Shown: positions 25,055-35,055, counted from the stretch's first letter. The stretch: DNA of 64,000 nucleotides from Arthrobacter sp. zg-Y820 (GCF_030142155.1 NZ_CP126247.1:2418001-2482000); one strand, 5' to 3'. Notes: generated by a model not told the origin, from the sequence alone. Program-made: numbers and translations.

Positions 25055-26899
25055 TCATTGTGCCGCAGATCCTTCCAGGGCACGAATCAGGGACGGCGCA
25101 TCATAGGGCCCGTAATGCCGCACGGAACCGATAAAGAAGGTGGGAGTCGAATGCAGGTCCATGAATTCCGCGTCCAGCGCGTCATCTTCGACCCGGTTCG
25201 CCGCGGGGCCTGACTGCAGATCTCTGCGGAACAATTCGCCGTCGAGCCCCAGTTCCAGGGCGTAGGTTATGAGGTCGTCGGGTTCCAGCTGATCCTGCCG
25301 GCGGAACAACAGCCGGCCGTACTCTCTGAAGGATCCCTGCCGGTCCGCAGCTTCGCTGGCGCGTGCCGCCTCCACGGCATGGGGATGCACGCGGGTCAGC
25401 GGCAGGTGCCGCCAGACGTAGACCAGCCGCGGACCAAAATGCTCCAGCACCTCGTCAATGGAGCCAGTGGCCCGTGAGCAGAACGGACATTCAAAGTCCC
25501 CGTACTCCACCAGCTGGAGCGGTGCATCCGGATTGCCGCGGAAGTGGTCGCGGGCCGGGTCGAAGCCGCGGACCAGGAACCGCCCGACTGTCGACGCCGG
25601 TTGCAGCCGGTCGACCAGCCGGAACCACGCCCAGGCGAGCAGGAAGGCCAGAACCGAAGCCGAGAGAACCCCCACCCGGGCTTCGGCCTGGAGCCGTTCA
25701 TCCTCGACGGCGAGATCCACGATGAACAGGGAAATGGTGAATCCGATGCCGCACAGGGCCGCTCCCCCGCCCACCCGGGCCAGAGTCAGCCCGGGCGCCA
25801 GCTGGCCCGCACCGGTCCGGCGCAGCAGCGCAGTGGCAGCAGTGATGCCCAGCGTTTTGCCGACCACCAGCGCGATGATGATTCCCCAGGTCAGCCGGGA
25901 CTGCCAGGCGGCCGCGAGCGTGGCACCGTCCAGCAGCACGCCGGCGTTGGCCAGGGCAAAAAGCGGCAGGATCAGGAAGGAAACGTACGGGGCGTAGGTG
26001 CCCTGGAGCCGTTCGTTGATCGAAATGGACTCCTTCAGGCTCCGGGCAGTCGCGGCTGCATACTCCGGCGTCGGCGACTGCCGGAACGCCCGGGCCAGCT
26101 CTTCGGTGCGTTCCACCTGCGGGCGGCGCGGCGGAAAGACCGGGATCATCAGCGCGATGGCAACACCGGCCAGGGTGGCGTGCACCCCGGAGGCGTAGGT
26201 GGCGGCCCACGTCAGGAGGCTGAGCACCGTGTAGGCGGGGCCACGGCCGGTGGGAAGGAACCGGACCAGGGCCACCAGCACCAGCAGGACGACAGCCGTC
26301 AGCAGGGGCAGCAGCTCCAGTCCGGAGGTGTAGAACACAGCGATGGCTGCCAGCGCGCCGATGTCATCCACCACGGCCAGGGTCAACAGGAACACCCGAA
26401 GCCTGCCGGGAAAGCGGGGGCCGACGACAGCCAGTGCCCCCACCAGGAACGCCGTGTCGGTGGAGATCACCGCACCCCACACCGTCGCGTTTTCCCCGGA
26501 AGGATTCAGCGCCAGGAAGATCCCCGCTGGCACCAGCAGTCCCGCCAGCGCCGCCGCCACCGGCACCACGGCACGCGAGCGGTCAGTCAGCTCACCGACC
26601 GCGAACTCCCGTTTCACCTCCAGTCCGACGGTGAAAAAGAAGAACGCCATCAACGCATCGTTCACGATGTCGTGAAGGGTCATCTCGAGGTCCAGCCCGC
26701 CCACTCGCAGATCGACGGCGGTGTCCCAGAACTCGCCGTAGGTCGCCCCGAACGGCAGGTTTGCCCAGAGCAGCGCAAGCACGGTGAAGGCCAGCAAAAG
26801 TGCCGCGGAGATCTTTTCCATGTCAGCGCGCGCCGGGCCGGCAGCGAACCCAAATCGGAACCGGCCGGCGGGGTTGGAGCAGTTCAGCCATTCCTGCAT
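25055..26899 (-). CDS. nhaA: Na+/H+ antiporter NhaA fused to a DsbA-like thioredoxin domain
   Basis: A 614-residue fusion. Residues about 28-400 form NhaA with multiple transmembrane helices: AFFFFTVGLEVKREF, the aspartate pair in LTLAVVDDIGALAAIAVFY that binds Na+/H+, and GKTLGITAA with a C-terminal lysine as in E. coli helix X. Residues about 440-614 form a DsbA/thioredoxin-like domain: VEYGDFECPFCSRATGSIDE (active site CPFC), then a helical insert, and TPTFFIGSVRH with the cis-Pro loop. NhaA-DsbA fusions are known in Actinobacteria; the role of the thiol domain is unclear. I chose ATG 26899; ATG 26821 (MEKISAALL) is a shorter alternative. Confidence 0.9.
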   Translation of the reverse strand: MQEWLNCSNPAGRFRFGFAAGPARADMEKISAALLLAFTVLALLWANLPFGATYGEFWDTAVDLRVGGLDLEMTLHDIVNDALMAFFFFTVGLEVKREFAVGELTDRSRAVVPVAAALAGLLVPAGIFLALNPSGENATVWGAVISTDTAFLVGALAVVGPRFPGRLRVFLLTLAVVDDIGALAAIAVFYTSGLELLPLLTAVVLLVLVALVRFLPTGRGPAYTVLSLLTWAATYASGVHATLAGVAIALMIPVFPPRRPQVERTEELARAFRQSPTPEYAAATARSLKESISINERLQGTYAPYVSFLILPLFALANAGVLLDGATLAAAWQSRLTWGIIIALVVGKTLGITAATALLRRTGAGQLAPGLTLARVGGGAALCGIGFTISLFIVDLAVEDERLQAEARVGVLSASVLAFLLAWAWFRLVDRLQPASTVGRFLVRGFDPARDHFRGNPDAPLQLVEYGDFECPFCSRATGSIDEVLEHFGPRLVYVWRHLPLTRVHPHAVEAARASEAADRQGSFREYGRLLFRRQDQLEPDDLITYALELGLDGELFRRDLQSGPAANRVEDDALDAEFMDLHSTPTFFIGSVRHYGPYDAPSLIRALEGSAAQ

Positions 26900-26948
26900 T
26901 CTGAGGCAGTGCCCGCGCTGCTGGCTAGGGGGAACGGGCCGGCACAGC

Positions 26949-26983
26949 AAAACACCGGCCCCCGCAAGGGGAACCGGTGTTTC
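26949..26983 (-). terminator. Intrinsic terminator downstream of tRNA-Ala
   Basis: AAACACCGG/CCGGTGTTT plus CCCC/GGGG arms with a TTGC loop and four T on the minus strand, 13 bases after the 3' end of the tRNA-Ala gene. Confidence 0.8.
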
Positions 26984-26994
26984 TCATCAATTCA

Positions 26995-27071
<77 letters not shown>

Positions 27072-27163
27072 AATTCAGTTGTTTTCCATCATTCATCATC
27101 AGTGCTCCCGGAAGAATTCCGGAAGGAAAAGATGAACATAAACCCTGCCTGCGCAGGAGCTTA

Positions 27164-27240
<77 letters not shown>

Positions 27241-27390
27241 AATAAACTGTTTCAACTATGCCCGAATCGGCGGATTTTGTATCCCCCGGGCCGAAGCAAC
27301 TCCTCTACTTTAGTACAGAAATAACCGAGTGCAAAATCGAACCACACGGGTGGAATTCGAGCGGGCCGGAGGATGCCCCCGGCCCGGCCC

Positions 27391-27441
27391 CATCCTTCCA
27401 GCGGGCTCATCCTTCCACCGGACTCATCCTTCCAGCGGGCC
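27391..27441. repeat. Three 17-bp tandem repeats at a stop codon
   Basis: CATCCTTCCAGCGGGCT (27391), CATCCTTCCACCGGACT (27408) and CATCCTTCCAGCGGGCC (27425) are consecutive. The last copy contains the end of the phosphatase gene, so the others are post-stop copies of its 3' end (GGATGA on the minus strand). Confidence 0.9.
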
Positions 27442-28101
27442 GCTGGGGAGGGCGTCCAACCCCACATTGTGCTGTGCCAGATTCCAGCGTGCACCGCCGG
27501 CCGCTGCATCGCGCTCTTCGAGGATCGACCAGTGGGTATTCGAGACTCCGCTGATGACGGTCCACGATTCCGTGGGCAGGCCCAGCAGGGCGCAGATTCC
27601 GGCCCGGATGGCCCCGCCGTGGCTGACCGCCACCAGCGTGGCGCCGGGTTCCATGGCGTCGGCGGCTTCCGTGACGGCCTGCGCCACGCGGCGGCCGACG
27701 TCCACACGGCTTTCACCGCCGCCGGCCCGCACATCGCCGTCGCCGGCCGCCCAGCCGGCCTGCTCCTGCGGGAACCGGGCGGCGATGTCAGCGAAATACA
27801 GTCCCTCCCATGACCCGGCAAAGGTTTCCCGCAGGCGCGGATCGGTGCTGATCGGTTTCCCGGTGGCCTCCGCCAGTGCCCGGCCGGTGGCCAGGGCCCG
27901 GCTGAGGTCCGAGGAGACAATCACATCCGGGTGCAGATGACGCAGCACCGCGGCCGCCGCCACTGCCTGGTGCGCTCCGGACGGATCCAGGGCGATGTCC
28001 TGCTGGCCCTGGAACCTTCCGGCGCGGTTCCACTCCGTGCGTCCGTGCCGCCAGAAGACAACACGTTTGCCGGTACGGGCCGGATCCCAGCCAGCGGACA
28101 T
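27424..28101 (-). CDS. Histidine phosphatase family protein (phosphoglycerate mutase-like)
   Basis: The 225-residue product has the RHG motif VVFWRHGRTEWNRAGRFQGQ with catalytic His at about 19, SDLSRALATG, the conserved Glu in RLRETFAGSWEGL, and the second His in LVAVSHGGAIRA. It belongs to the branched histidine phosphatase superfamily. Its position directly after rsfS is typical for Actinobacteria, where it is annotated as a phosphoglycerate mutase-like or glucosyl-3-phosphoglycerate phosphatase-like protein; the substrate cannot be fixed here. A GTG at 28107 is an alternative start (two residues longer). Neither has a good ribosome-binding site, consistent with translation coupled to rsfS. 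Confidence 0.88.
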   Translation of the reverse strand: MSAGWDPARTGKRVVFWRHGRTEWNRAGRFQGQQDIALDPSGAHQAVAAAAVLRHLHPDVIVSSDLSRALATGRALAEATGKPISTDPRLRETFAGSWEGLYFADIAARFPQEQAGWAAGDGDVRAGGGESRVDVGRRVAQAVTEAADAMEPGATLVAVSHGGAIRAGICALLGLPTESWTVISGVSNTHWSILEERDAAAGGARWNLAQHNVGLDALPSGPLEG

Positions 28102-28119
28102 AGTCACAGGCGGCAGGTG

Positions 28120-28509
28120 CTACTCGGCGTCGGGGGTTGCGGGAGCTGCATCTTTGATCTGCAGGTCGATTGCCGGGCAATCTTTCCACAGGCGTTCCAG
28201 GGCGTAGAAGACGCGGTCTTCCTCGTGCTGGACGTGCACCACAACATTGGCGTAGTCGAGCAGGACCCAACGGCCCTCGCTGCGGCCTTCGCGGCGGACG
28301 GGCTTGAGGCCCTTCTTCGCCAGCTCCTCCTCGATGCCGTCCACGATGGAGTTGACCTGGCGCTCGTTGGAAGCCGAGGCGATCAGGAACACGTCGGTGA
28401 TGGCGAGGCGTTCGCTGACGTCAATGGCAACGATGTCGTTTGCCAGCTTGCCGGACGCTGCCTGGGCGGCCACCCGTGCAATGTCGATGGATGATTCGGT
28501 GGCGCTCAA
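28120..28509 (-). CDS. rsfS: Ribosome silencing factor
   Basis: The 129-residue RsfS/Iojap protein binds uL14 on the 50S subunit and blocks subunit joining under starvation. Motifs are ANDIVAIDVSERLAITDVFL, SASNERQVNSIVDGIEE, and GRWVLLDYANVVVHVQHEED followed by FYALERLW. The start is TTG at 28509 with AAGGAG six bases upstream. It lies in the nadD-rsfS cluster common to Bacteria, separated here by the tail-anchored gene. Confidence 0.96.
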   Translation of the reverse strand: MSATESSIDIARVAAQAASGKLANDIVAIDVSERLAITDVFLIASASNERQVNSIVDGIEEELAKKGLKPVRREGRSEGRWVLLDYANVVVHVQHEEDRVFYALERLWKDCPAIDLQIKDAAPATPDAE

Positions 28510-28537
28510 AGTGTCTCCTTGTTTAACATCAGCTGCC

Positions 28538-29659
28538 TTAGCCGCCGACGATTATTGCTACTGAGATGGCCAGGGCAATCACGCCCAGACCACCAATTCC
28601 CAACGATACAAAACGCAGTCGCCGGGTACGGCCGAGTCCGGCCGTCATTACGTCCAACGGGTCAAGCCCGAAAGCGCTTCGTGCACCGACGGGCTTGACG
28701 CCCTCGGCAGGATCCAGGGGCGCGATGACCAGGGCATCCGCCCGGGCCAGGATGCGCGAGGGCCGTACGTCGGTGGACCCCGACGGCCGGCGTACCTCAA
28801 AGCGTTTGTCGCCGGCGCGGGGAGTTCCCTGCGCCGGTGCGGGGACCTCACGGCCGGCTTGCTTCGAGGTGTTTGAGGTGACGATGGGTATATGGGAGGT
28901 GGGCGGACGCCGCATGACAGGGCGGTCAGTGCCTGGTACCCGGTCGAACTCCAAGGGGGTGACCATCGCCAGGTTGTGCGCGGTGGACGGGTCGTTGGAC
29001 AAGGGCTTGCGCTGCTCGTTTTCCGGCGACAGCCGCTGCATGCTCTGAGTGCGCCGGTTCAGCACCGCGGCACGGTCTGCCAGCGCCTTTTGCTGGGCCA
29101 GCAGCTCCAGATCGACGGCCTGCGGGTCCTCTGCCTGGATGGCCTCCATGGCTGCCACCTGGTTGCGGGCCTGCTCGTGCAGCGCTTCCCGGGCCACGAG
29201 GGCCTGTTCGACGGTCATGCCGGCAACATCGGAATTCGGATCTTCAACCGTTTCAGCGCCCTTTGCCACAGCAACGACGGGGAGGCCGCGGGCCGGACTT
29301 TCCTCCGCACGACGACGCCGGTCACGGCGCCCGCCTTCCCGCACCGGGTGCAGGCTGGCGGGAGGCGCATCCACCGCAGGAGCGCCGGCCGGAGCCGGGT
29401 CCTCCGGCGCAGTGCCTCCGCCCGCGGCGCCGGCGGCACGCTGCTGCTGGAGCCTCAGCTGGCGGCGGGTGGGCGGATTCGCGGCGTCGTCGGAACGCGC
29501 CTGCTTGTCCGTCAGAGCCTTGTATGCGCTCATGGCCTCGCGGTCCCCGGCCCGCTGCTGGGATTCCCGCTCGCGGGGCCCGGCAGCGGCGTCCGCCGGC
29601 ACGTCATCCGCGCGGCGGCTGCGGCGCGCTGCGTCTGCGGACTCTGGACCGTTTGTCAT
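28538..29659 (-). CDS. Tail-anchored, mostly disordered hypothetical protein
   Basis: The 373-residue protein starts at ATG 29659 (GTAGGAA upstream). It is highly charged and Ala/Arg/Pro-rich over the first ~130 residues, then a helical stretch (MTVEQALVAREALHEQARNQ and following, about 145-215), more disorder, and a single C-terminal hydrophobic segment (SLGIGGLGVIALAISVAIIV) ending two residues before the stop. So it is a cytoplasmic protein with a C-terminal membrane anchor. It is inserted between nadD and rsfS in the same operon. No domain was recognised. Confidence 0.75.
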   Translation of the reverse strand: MTNGPESADAARRSRRADDVPADAAAGPRERESQQRAGDREAMSAYKALTDKQARSDDAANPPTRRQLRLQQQRAAGAAGGGTAPEDPAPAGAPAVDAPPASLHPVREGGRRDRRRRAEESPARGLPVVAVAKGAETVEDPNSDVAGMTVEQALVAREALHEQARNQVAAMEAIQAEDPQAVDLELLAQQKALADRAAVLNRRTQSMQRLSPENEQRKPLSNDPSTAHNLAMVTPLEFDRVPGTDRPVMRRPPTSHIPIVTSNTSKQAGREVPAPAQGTPRAGDKRFEVRRPSGSTDVRPSRILARADALVIAPLDPAEGVKPVGARSAFGLDPLDVMTAGLGRTRRLRFVSLGIGGLGVIALAISVAIIVGG

Positions 29660-29684
29660 TTCCTACCCATCCGGTTTCGTTTGG

Positions 29685-30344
29685 TTATGCTACGGGTTCT
29701 TGCGTGGGGGCTGGGGACTGCTGTGCGTGCCGAAGTTCAGCTTCATAGAGCCCGTGCTTGGCGATGTACTGGACGACGCCGTCCGGCACGAGATACCAGA
29801 CCGGTTCCCCGTCGGCCACCCGCTCCCGGCAATCAGTGGAGGAGATGGCCATGGCCGGTACCTCCAGCAGGCTGACATCATCGCGGCCCATGTTTTCCAG
29901 GACATGTCCGGGACGGGTGACCCCCACAAAGTGGGCCAGCGACCACAGCTCCTGAATGTCTTTCCAGGAGAGGATCTGTGCCATGGCATCGGCGCCGGTG
30001 ATGAAGAACAGTTCCGCTTCCGGACGTGCTGCCCGCAGGTCACGGAGGGTGTCGATGGTGTAGGTCGGACCCGGGCGGTCAATATCGACGCGGCTGACGG
30101 TGAACCGGGGGTTCGACGCCGTCGCAATCACCGTCATCAGGTAGCGGTGCTCCGGCGGGCTGACCTCCCGGGCCGACTTGTGCCAGGGCTCCCCCGTCGG
30201 CACGAAAACCACTTCGTCCAGGTCGAAGACCGAAGCCACCTCACTGGCGGCCACAAGGTGGCCGTGGTGAATGGGGTCGAAGGTTCCGCCCATCACGCCC
30301 AGGCGCAGCGGCCGGGCGTGCGGCTGAGGCTGTGCCGCCGACAA
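29685..30344 (-). CDS. nadD: Nicotinate-nucleotide adenylyltransferase
   Basis: The 219-residue enzyme makes deamido-NAD from nicotinate mononucleotide and ATP. The nucleotidyltransferase signature is [20 protein letters not shown] (GGTFDPxHxGH), with [16 protein letters not shown] in the middle and the second signature [14 protein letters not shown] (ISST-x-x-R). The TTG at 30344 has AGGAGA eight bases upstream. A longer frame starting at 30488 overlaps the upstream gene and is unlikely. Confidence 0.95.
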   Translation of the reverse strand: MSAAQPQPHARPLRLGVMGGTFDPIHHGHLVAASEVASVFDLDEVVFVPTGEPWHKSAREVSPPEHRYLMTVIATASNPRFTVSRVDIDRPGPTYTIDTLRDLRAARPEAELFFITGADAMAQILSWKDIQELWSLAHFVGVTRPGHVLENMGRDDVSLLEVPAMAISSTDCRERVADGEPVWYLVPDGVVQYIAKHGLYEAELRHAQQSPAPTQEPVA

Positions 30345-30372
30345 GTTGGTTTCTCCTGATTCCACGGAGGAA

Positions 30373-30612
30373 TCAGCCCTCGATGCCCTGGCCGTGGTCG
30401 TGCTTATTGGGGAACTGGCGCTGCGGATCGACATACTCCGGCGTCGCCTCGTGGCGGTGGCCCAGGCTCTGGAAGGAGACGGTGGCAAGCATCAGGGCCA
30501 GCAGGGCACCCATGATGATGACGGCGTACATGATCGGAGGCATCGGAATCGACACGTGTGCCTCGGCCGTCTCACTGGCAGCAAGTACAGCACTGGAAAG
30601 CTGGATCAGCAT
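30373..30612 (-). CDS. Small single-pass membrane protein upstream of nadD
   Basis: The 79-residue product begins [20 protein letters not shown]. One transmembrane segment (about residues 27-46, [20 protein letters not shown]) and a polar C-terminus rich in His and Asn follow. AGGGGAG precedes the ATG at 30612. It is the first gene of the nadD operon, 28 bases before nadD. Small membrane proteins at this position are common in Actinobacteria; function unknown. Confidence 0.75.
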   Translation of the reverse strand: MLIQLSSAVLAASETAEAHVSIPMPPIMYAVIIMGALLALMLATVSFQSLGHRHEATPEYVDPQRQFPNKHDHGQGIEG

Positions 30613-30752
30613 GGATCTCCCCTAGAGAGCTATGAGTTATTAACCCGCCGGCATGGCTGACGGAGTCGTGGTTTCCTTCAAGTCTACGCGTAAGCGCAGA
30701 GGGGCTGAACCCGCGCACCCGGGAGTGCCGCGGACCCATCCCCGTGGCCGCC

Positions 30753-32072
30753 TCAGATGCGGATCTGCCCGTCACCCTGAACGATCCATTTGGTGGTGGT
30801 CAGCTCCCGCAGCCCCATGGGGCCGCGGGCGTGCATCTTCTGGGTGGAGATTCCCACCTCGGCCCCCAGCCCCAGCTCGCCGCCGTCGGTAAACCGGGTG
30901 GACGCGTTCACGATGACGGCTGCCGAGTCGATCTCGGCGATGAAGCGTTCCGCATTGGCCAGGTCGTTGGTGATGATCGCCTCGGTGTGCCCGGTGGTCC
31001 AGCGGCGGATGTGGTCCAGCGCCTCGTCCAAGTCATCGACCATCGCCACGGCCAGGTCCAGGTCCATGTACTCGCGCCCCCAGTCCTCGTCCCCGGCGGC
31101 CTGCGCCTCGACTCCGGCGGGAAGGGCGGCCAGCACCCGCTCATCGGCGTGCAGGCGTACCCCGGCCGCGGCCAAGGCGGCCAGGACGTCGGCGGTGGCC
31201 TCCGCGTCGCGGTGCACCAGCAGGGTTTCCACCGTGTTGCAGACGCTGGGCCGCTGGGTCTTGGCATTCAGGAGGATGTCCACCGCCATCTCCACCGGCG
31301 CGCTGCTGTCCAGATAGATATGGACGTTGCCTTCGCCTGTTTCGATCACCGGAACGGCGGCATTGGCCACCACTGTCTGGATCAGGTCCCGGCCGCCGCG
31401 CGGAATGAGGACATCCACCTTGCCGCGGGCCTTCATCAGCGCGTTGGCGCCGGCGCGGCCGTACGCGTCCACCCCCTGCACGGCGTCGGCGGGCAGCCCG
31501 ACGGCGTCCAGGGAATCCCGGATGATGTCCACCAGGACGGCATTGGTCTGCGCCGCGGCACTGCCGCCGCGCAGGAGCACAGCGTTGCCGCTTTTCAGGG
31601 CGAGGCCGGCAATATCGACAGTGACGTTGGGCCGGGCTTCATAGATGGCTGCCACCACGCCCATGGGCACGTGCACCTGGCGCAGGCGCAGGCCGTTGGG
31701 CAGGGTCTGGCCGCGGGCAACGGAGCCCACCGGATCGGGCAGGCCGGCCAGCATTTCCAGCGCTGCTGCCAGTGCGTCAATCCGTTCCGGTGTCAGGGTG
31801 AGGCGGTCCAGCAGCGCCGCGGAGGTTCCCTTCTCCCGGCCCGCGGCAGTGTCTTTGGCGTTGGCCGTCAGGATCAGGTCCCGCTTGGCCACGATGTTCC
31901 TGCCGATTTCCAGCAGTCCGCGGTCCTTCCATGCCCGGTTGGCGCGGGCCAGGATCCGGGAAGCGGTCCGGGCGCGGTCGGCGGCGGTGTGCACACCGGC
32001 TTCGGCTTCCGCCGCCGCGGTGTCGGCCGGGGCGGCTGATGTGTCGGTAACTGATGTCTTCACGGCGCTCAT
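30753..32072 (-). CDS. proA: Gamma-glutamyl phosphate reductase
   Basis: The 439-residue aldehyde-dehydrogenase-fold enzyme carries out the second step of proline synthesis (glutamyl-5-phosphate to glutamate semialdehyde, NADPH). Motifs: [17 protein letters not shown] (cofactor-side signature), [23 protein letters not shown], and the catalytic Cys in [34 protein letters not shown] near the end is diagnostic. The ATG at 32072 overlaps the proB stop (ATGA). Confidence 0.97.
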   Translation of the reverse strand: MSAVKTSVTDTSAAPADTAAAEAEAGVHTAADRARTASRILARANRAWKDRGLLEIGRNIVAKRDLILTANAKDTAAGREKGTSAALLDRLTLTPERIDALAAALEMLAGLPDPVGSVARGQTLPNGLRLRQVHVPMGVVAAIYEARPNVTVDIAGLALKSGNAVLLRGGSAAAQTNAVLVDIIRDSLDAVGLPADAVQGVDAYGRAGANALMKARGKVDVLIPRGGRDLIQTVVANAAVPVIETGEGNVHIYLDSSAPVEMAVDILLNAKTQRPSVCNTVETLLVHRDAEATADVLAALAAAGVRLHADERVLAALPAGVEAQAAGDEDWGREYMDLDLAVAMVDDLDEALDHIRRWTTGHTEAIITNDLANAERFIAEIDSAAVIVNASTRFTDGGELGLGAEVGISTQKMHARGPMGLRELTTTKWIVQGDGQIRI

Positions 32073-33322
32073 GCTCCCAGTGTATTGAGGGTCTGCGGGG
32101 TTGCAACGGAGGAACCCGCAGCGGCAGCGGACGCGGCGGAGGCCTGCCCGCCGTCCTGCAGGACCACCAGGTCGTTGACGTGCACCACTGCCCGTTCATA
32201 GGCGCGGCCCAGTTCCTTGGACAGTTCACGGGTGGACCGGCCGAGCATCTGCGGCAGTTCGTCCGACCCGTAGTTGGTCAGCCCGTGGGCAATGACAGCT
32301 CCGTTGGTGCCGGCAACGGCGACCGGATCCCCGGGCTCGAAATGGCCCTCCACGGACACGATGCCCGCCGGCAGCAGTGAGCGGCGGCGGTCCGCAACCG
32401 CCCTGGCGGCGCCGTCGTCGACCACGAGTGTGCCTTGGAGCCGGGCCACGTGCGCCAGCCACAGCAGGCGCATGGACTGGCGGCGGCCGCGGCCGGTGAA
32501 CCAGGTTCCCACGTCCTCCCCCGCCAGCGCTGCGGCGGCGTTCGCCGTGGACGTCACCAGGGCGGGGATGCCGGATTCGGCGGCGATGGTGGCGGCCTCG
32601 ACCTTGGTGGCCATGCCCCCGGTGCCCACGCCGGCCCGGCCCACCTTGCCGATGCGCACGTCCTCGAGGTCCTTCTGTCCGGTCACTTCCGGGATGCGGA
32701 CGGCGCCCTCCGAGGGCGGACCGTCGTACAGGGCGTCGACGTCGGAGAGCAGGATCAGCGCGTCGGCCTTCACCAGGTGCGCCACCAGCGCGGCCAGGCG
32801 GTCGTTGTCGCCGAAGCGGATTTCGTGGCTGGCCACCGTGTCGTTTTCGTTCACGATGGGCACGACGCCGAAGTTCAGCAGCCGCTCCATGGCCCGGTGG
32901 GCGTTGGCGTGGTGGGTGCGGCGCATCAGGTCTTCGATGGTGAGCAGGACCTGGCTGACCGTGACGCCGTGTTTGCCGAAGGCTTCGGTGTACCTGGCCA
33001 TCAGAAGGCCCTGCCCCACTGAGGCTGCGGCCTGCTGGGAGGAAAGCTGGGTGGGGCGCTTGGACAGCCCCAGGGGTGCCAGGCCGGCGGAAATCGCGCC
33101 GGAGGACACCAGGATAATTTCGGTGCCCTGCGCGTGGCGGGCGGCGAGGACATCCGACAGGCCGGTCAGGGCCTCGTCGGAGATGCCTCCGGCCACTGAG
33201 GTTAGGGAAGAGGATCCCACTTTGACGACGATCCGCTGTGCGCGGGCGAGGCCGGAGCGTGAGCGGAGCGCCCGCTTGGGCGCGGGGACAGGGCGGGGGG
33301 ATGCTGTGTTTTTTTCAGTCAT
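32069..33322 (-). CDS. proB: Glutamate 5-kinase
   Basis: The 417-residue protein combines an amino-acid kinase domain (VVKVGSSSLT, LVSSGAISAG, PIVNENDTVA, LILLSDVDALYDGPP, GTGGMATKVEAA) with a C-terminal PUA domain (about 300-400). It phosphorylates glutamate in the first, proline-inhibited step of proline synthesis. GGGGA precedes the ATG at 33322. It sits between obgE and proA, the usual order. It has an extra Ala/Ser-rich tail of about 25 residues. Confidence 0.97.
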   Translation of the reverse strand: MTEKNTASPRPVPAPKRALRSRSGLARAQRIVVKVGSSSLTSVAGGISDEALTGLSDVLAARHAQGTEIILVSSGAISAGLAPLGLSKRPTQLSSQQAAASVGQGLLMARYTEAFGKHGVTVSQVLLTIEDLMRRTHHANAHRAMERLLNFGVVPIVNENDTVASHEIRFGDNDRLAALVAHLVKADALILLSDVDALYDGPPSEGAVRIPEVTGQKDLEDVRIGKVGRAGVGTGGMATKVEAATIAAESGIPALVTSTANAAAALAGEDVGTWFTGRGRRQSMRLLWLAHVARLQGTLVVDDGAARAVADRRRSLLPAGIVSVEGHFEPGDPVAVAGTNGAVIAHGLTNYGSDELPQMLGRSTRELSKELGRAYERAVVHVNDLVVLQDGGQASAASAAAAGSSVATPQTLNTLGA

Positions 33323-33374
33323 GTCCCCACCACCCTATGCGTATCCCCGCACCCGGGCGGGTTGTGTTAAGCCG

Positions 33375-34949
33375 CTATTCGCCGTCTTTGGGTGCTGCCG
33401 GCGGATTGTGCTTATAGTTCACGGATTCAGTCCAGATTCCGGCCCGACGTTCCGTTTCCAGCTCTGCGCGGGCTGCGGCGCGGGCGTCCCGGCGCTTCTG
33501 GTGGTCCTCGCGCTTTTCCTCACGGGTGGGGCGGGAGAAGTCTTCGATCCGGATATCCGAGCCGCGCGGCGAAGCGGCCAGCAGTTCGGCGCCGCCGATC
33601 ATGGTCGGCTCCCAGTCGAAGACGACGCCGTCGCCCTCACCGATCACCACGGCGTCACCGGCATGGGCACCGGCCTTGAAGAGCTTGTCTTCAATGCCGA
33701 GCTTGGCCAGGCGGTCGGCCAGGTAGCCCACGGCCTCGTCGTTGGTGAAGTCGGTCTGGGCAACCCAGCGCACCGGCTTGTCGCCCAGGACGCGGAACAG
33801 CGGTTCCATGTTGCGCTCTTCGCGGCGAATGGTGAAGCCGCCCTTGTGGTCGGCGTTGCGGACGCGCAGCGTCGGGGTCTTGACCCGCGGCGGTGCGGCC
33901 TTCACTGCGGTGCGGGCATCGCGGACAATCTCGGCCATGGCGTATCCCAGGGCCTTCAGTCCTTCGTGGCTGGACGCGGAAACCTCGAAGACGCGGTAGC
34001 CGCGCTTCTCCAGCTCCGGGCGGACAAATTCGGCCATGTCACGGCCGTCGGGGACGTCCACCTTGTTCAGGGCCACCAGGCGCGGCCGCTTGTTCAGCGG
34101 CACAACGTCACCGTCAGTGCCGGCGAAGCTCATGTCGACGGTGTACTTGTCGAGCTCTTTTTCAATGATGTCGAGGTCACCCAGCGGATCGCGCTCGGTC
34201 TCCAGGGCGGCGCAGTCCAGCACGTGCACCAGGGCGGCGCAGCGCTCCACGTGGCGCAGGAAGTTGTGGCCCAGGCCCTTGCCCTCGGAGGCGCCTTCGA
34301 TGAGGCCCGGAACGTCGGCAACGGTGAAGCGGACGTCGCCGGCTTCCACCACGCCCAGGTTCGGGATCAGGGTGGTGAAGGGGTAGTCGGCGATCTTCGG
34401 CCGGGCCGCGGACATGGCGGCGATCAGCGAGGACTTGCCGGCGGACGGGAAGCCAACCAAGGCAATGTCGGCGATGGATTTGAGTTCCAGGACGATGTCC
34501 CGCTCGTCCCCGGGCACGCCCAGCAGGGCAAAGCCGGGAGCCTTGCGCTTCTGGGATGACAGCGAGGAGTTACCCAGGCCGCCCTGGCCGCCGGCGGCCG
34601 CAATGTACTCGGCTCCTTCGCCGACGAGGTCGGCAAGAACTTCGCCGTCCTTGTTCTTGACCACGGTGCCGTCCGGAACCGGCAGGATCAGCGTTTCGCC
34701 GGTCTTGCCGTTGCGCCAGTCGCCCATGCCGTTGCCGCCGTTGGTGGCGTGGCGGTGCGGGACGTGGTGGTAGTCGAGCAGGGTGGTTGCGCTGGAGTCA
34801 ACGCGGAGGATGACGTCGCCGCCGTCGCCGCCGTTGCCGCCGTCGGGACCGCCCAGGGGCTTGAACTTCTCACGCTTTACGGACACGCAACCATGGCCGC
34901 CTGTACCGCCCGAAACATGCAGTACTACACGGTCTACAAAGCTGGCCAT
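33375..34949 (-). CDS. obgE: GTPase Obg/CgtA
   Basis: The 524-residue essential GTPase is involved in 50S assembly and stress control. The N-terminal glycine-rich Obg fold (residues 1-158: [31 protein letters not shown]) is followed by the G domain: [10 protein letters not shown] (P-loop), [10 protein letters not shown] (G3), NKVDVPD (G4). A C-terminal OCT domain (about 340-430) follows, then a basic, probably disordered extension (about 470-524) with many Arg/Glu, longer than in E. coli. AAGGAGAACC precedes ATG 34949. Confidence 0.97.
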   Translation of the reverse strand: MASFVDRVVLHVSGGTGGHGCVSVKREKFKPLGGPDGGNGGDGGDVILRVDSSATTLLDYHHVPHRHATNGGNGMGDWRNGKTGETLILPVPDGTVVKNKDGEVLADLVGEGAEYIAAAGGQGGLGNSSLSSQKRKAPGFALLGVPGDERDIVLELKSIADIALVGFPSAGKSSLIAAMSAARPKIADYPFTTLIPNLGVVEAGDVRFTVADVPGLIEGASEGKGLGHNFLRHVERCAALVHVLDCAALETERDPLGDLDIIEKELDKYTVDMSFAGTDGDVVPLNKRPRLVALNKVDVPDGRDMAEFVRPELEKRGYRVFEVSASSHEGLKALGYAMAEIVRDARTAVKAAPPRVKTPTLRVRNADHKGGFTIRREERNMEPLFRVLGDKPVRWVAQTDFTNDEAVGYLADRLAKLGIEDKLFKAGAHAGDAVVIGEGDGVVFDWEPTMIGGAELLAASPRGSDIRIEDFSRPTREEKREDHQKRRDARAAARAELETERRAGIWTESVNYKHNPPAAPKDGE

Positions 34950-34998
34950 GGTTCTCCTTCAGGGAATTTTTTGTTCATGCCGATTCTACTCGGCTTAA

Positions 34999-35040
34999 AA
35001 GACGACGGGGCGGGCCATCAAGGCCCGCCCCGTCGGAAAA
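34999..35040 (-). terminator. Terminator of the rplU-rpmA transcript
   Basis: Thirteen-bp arms GACGGGGCGGGCC (35004-35016) and complement (35022-35034), with TCTTTT on the minus strand, 22 bases after the rpmA stop. obgE therefore probably has its own promoter or depends on readthrough. Confidence 0.85.
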
Positions 35041-35055
35041 GCTATTTGCCGGTGA

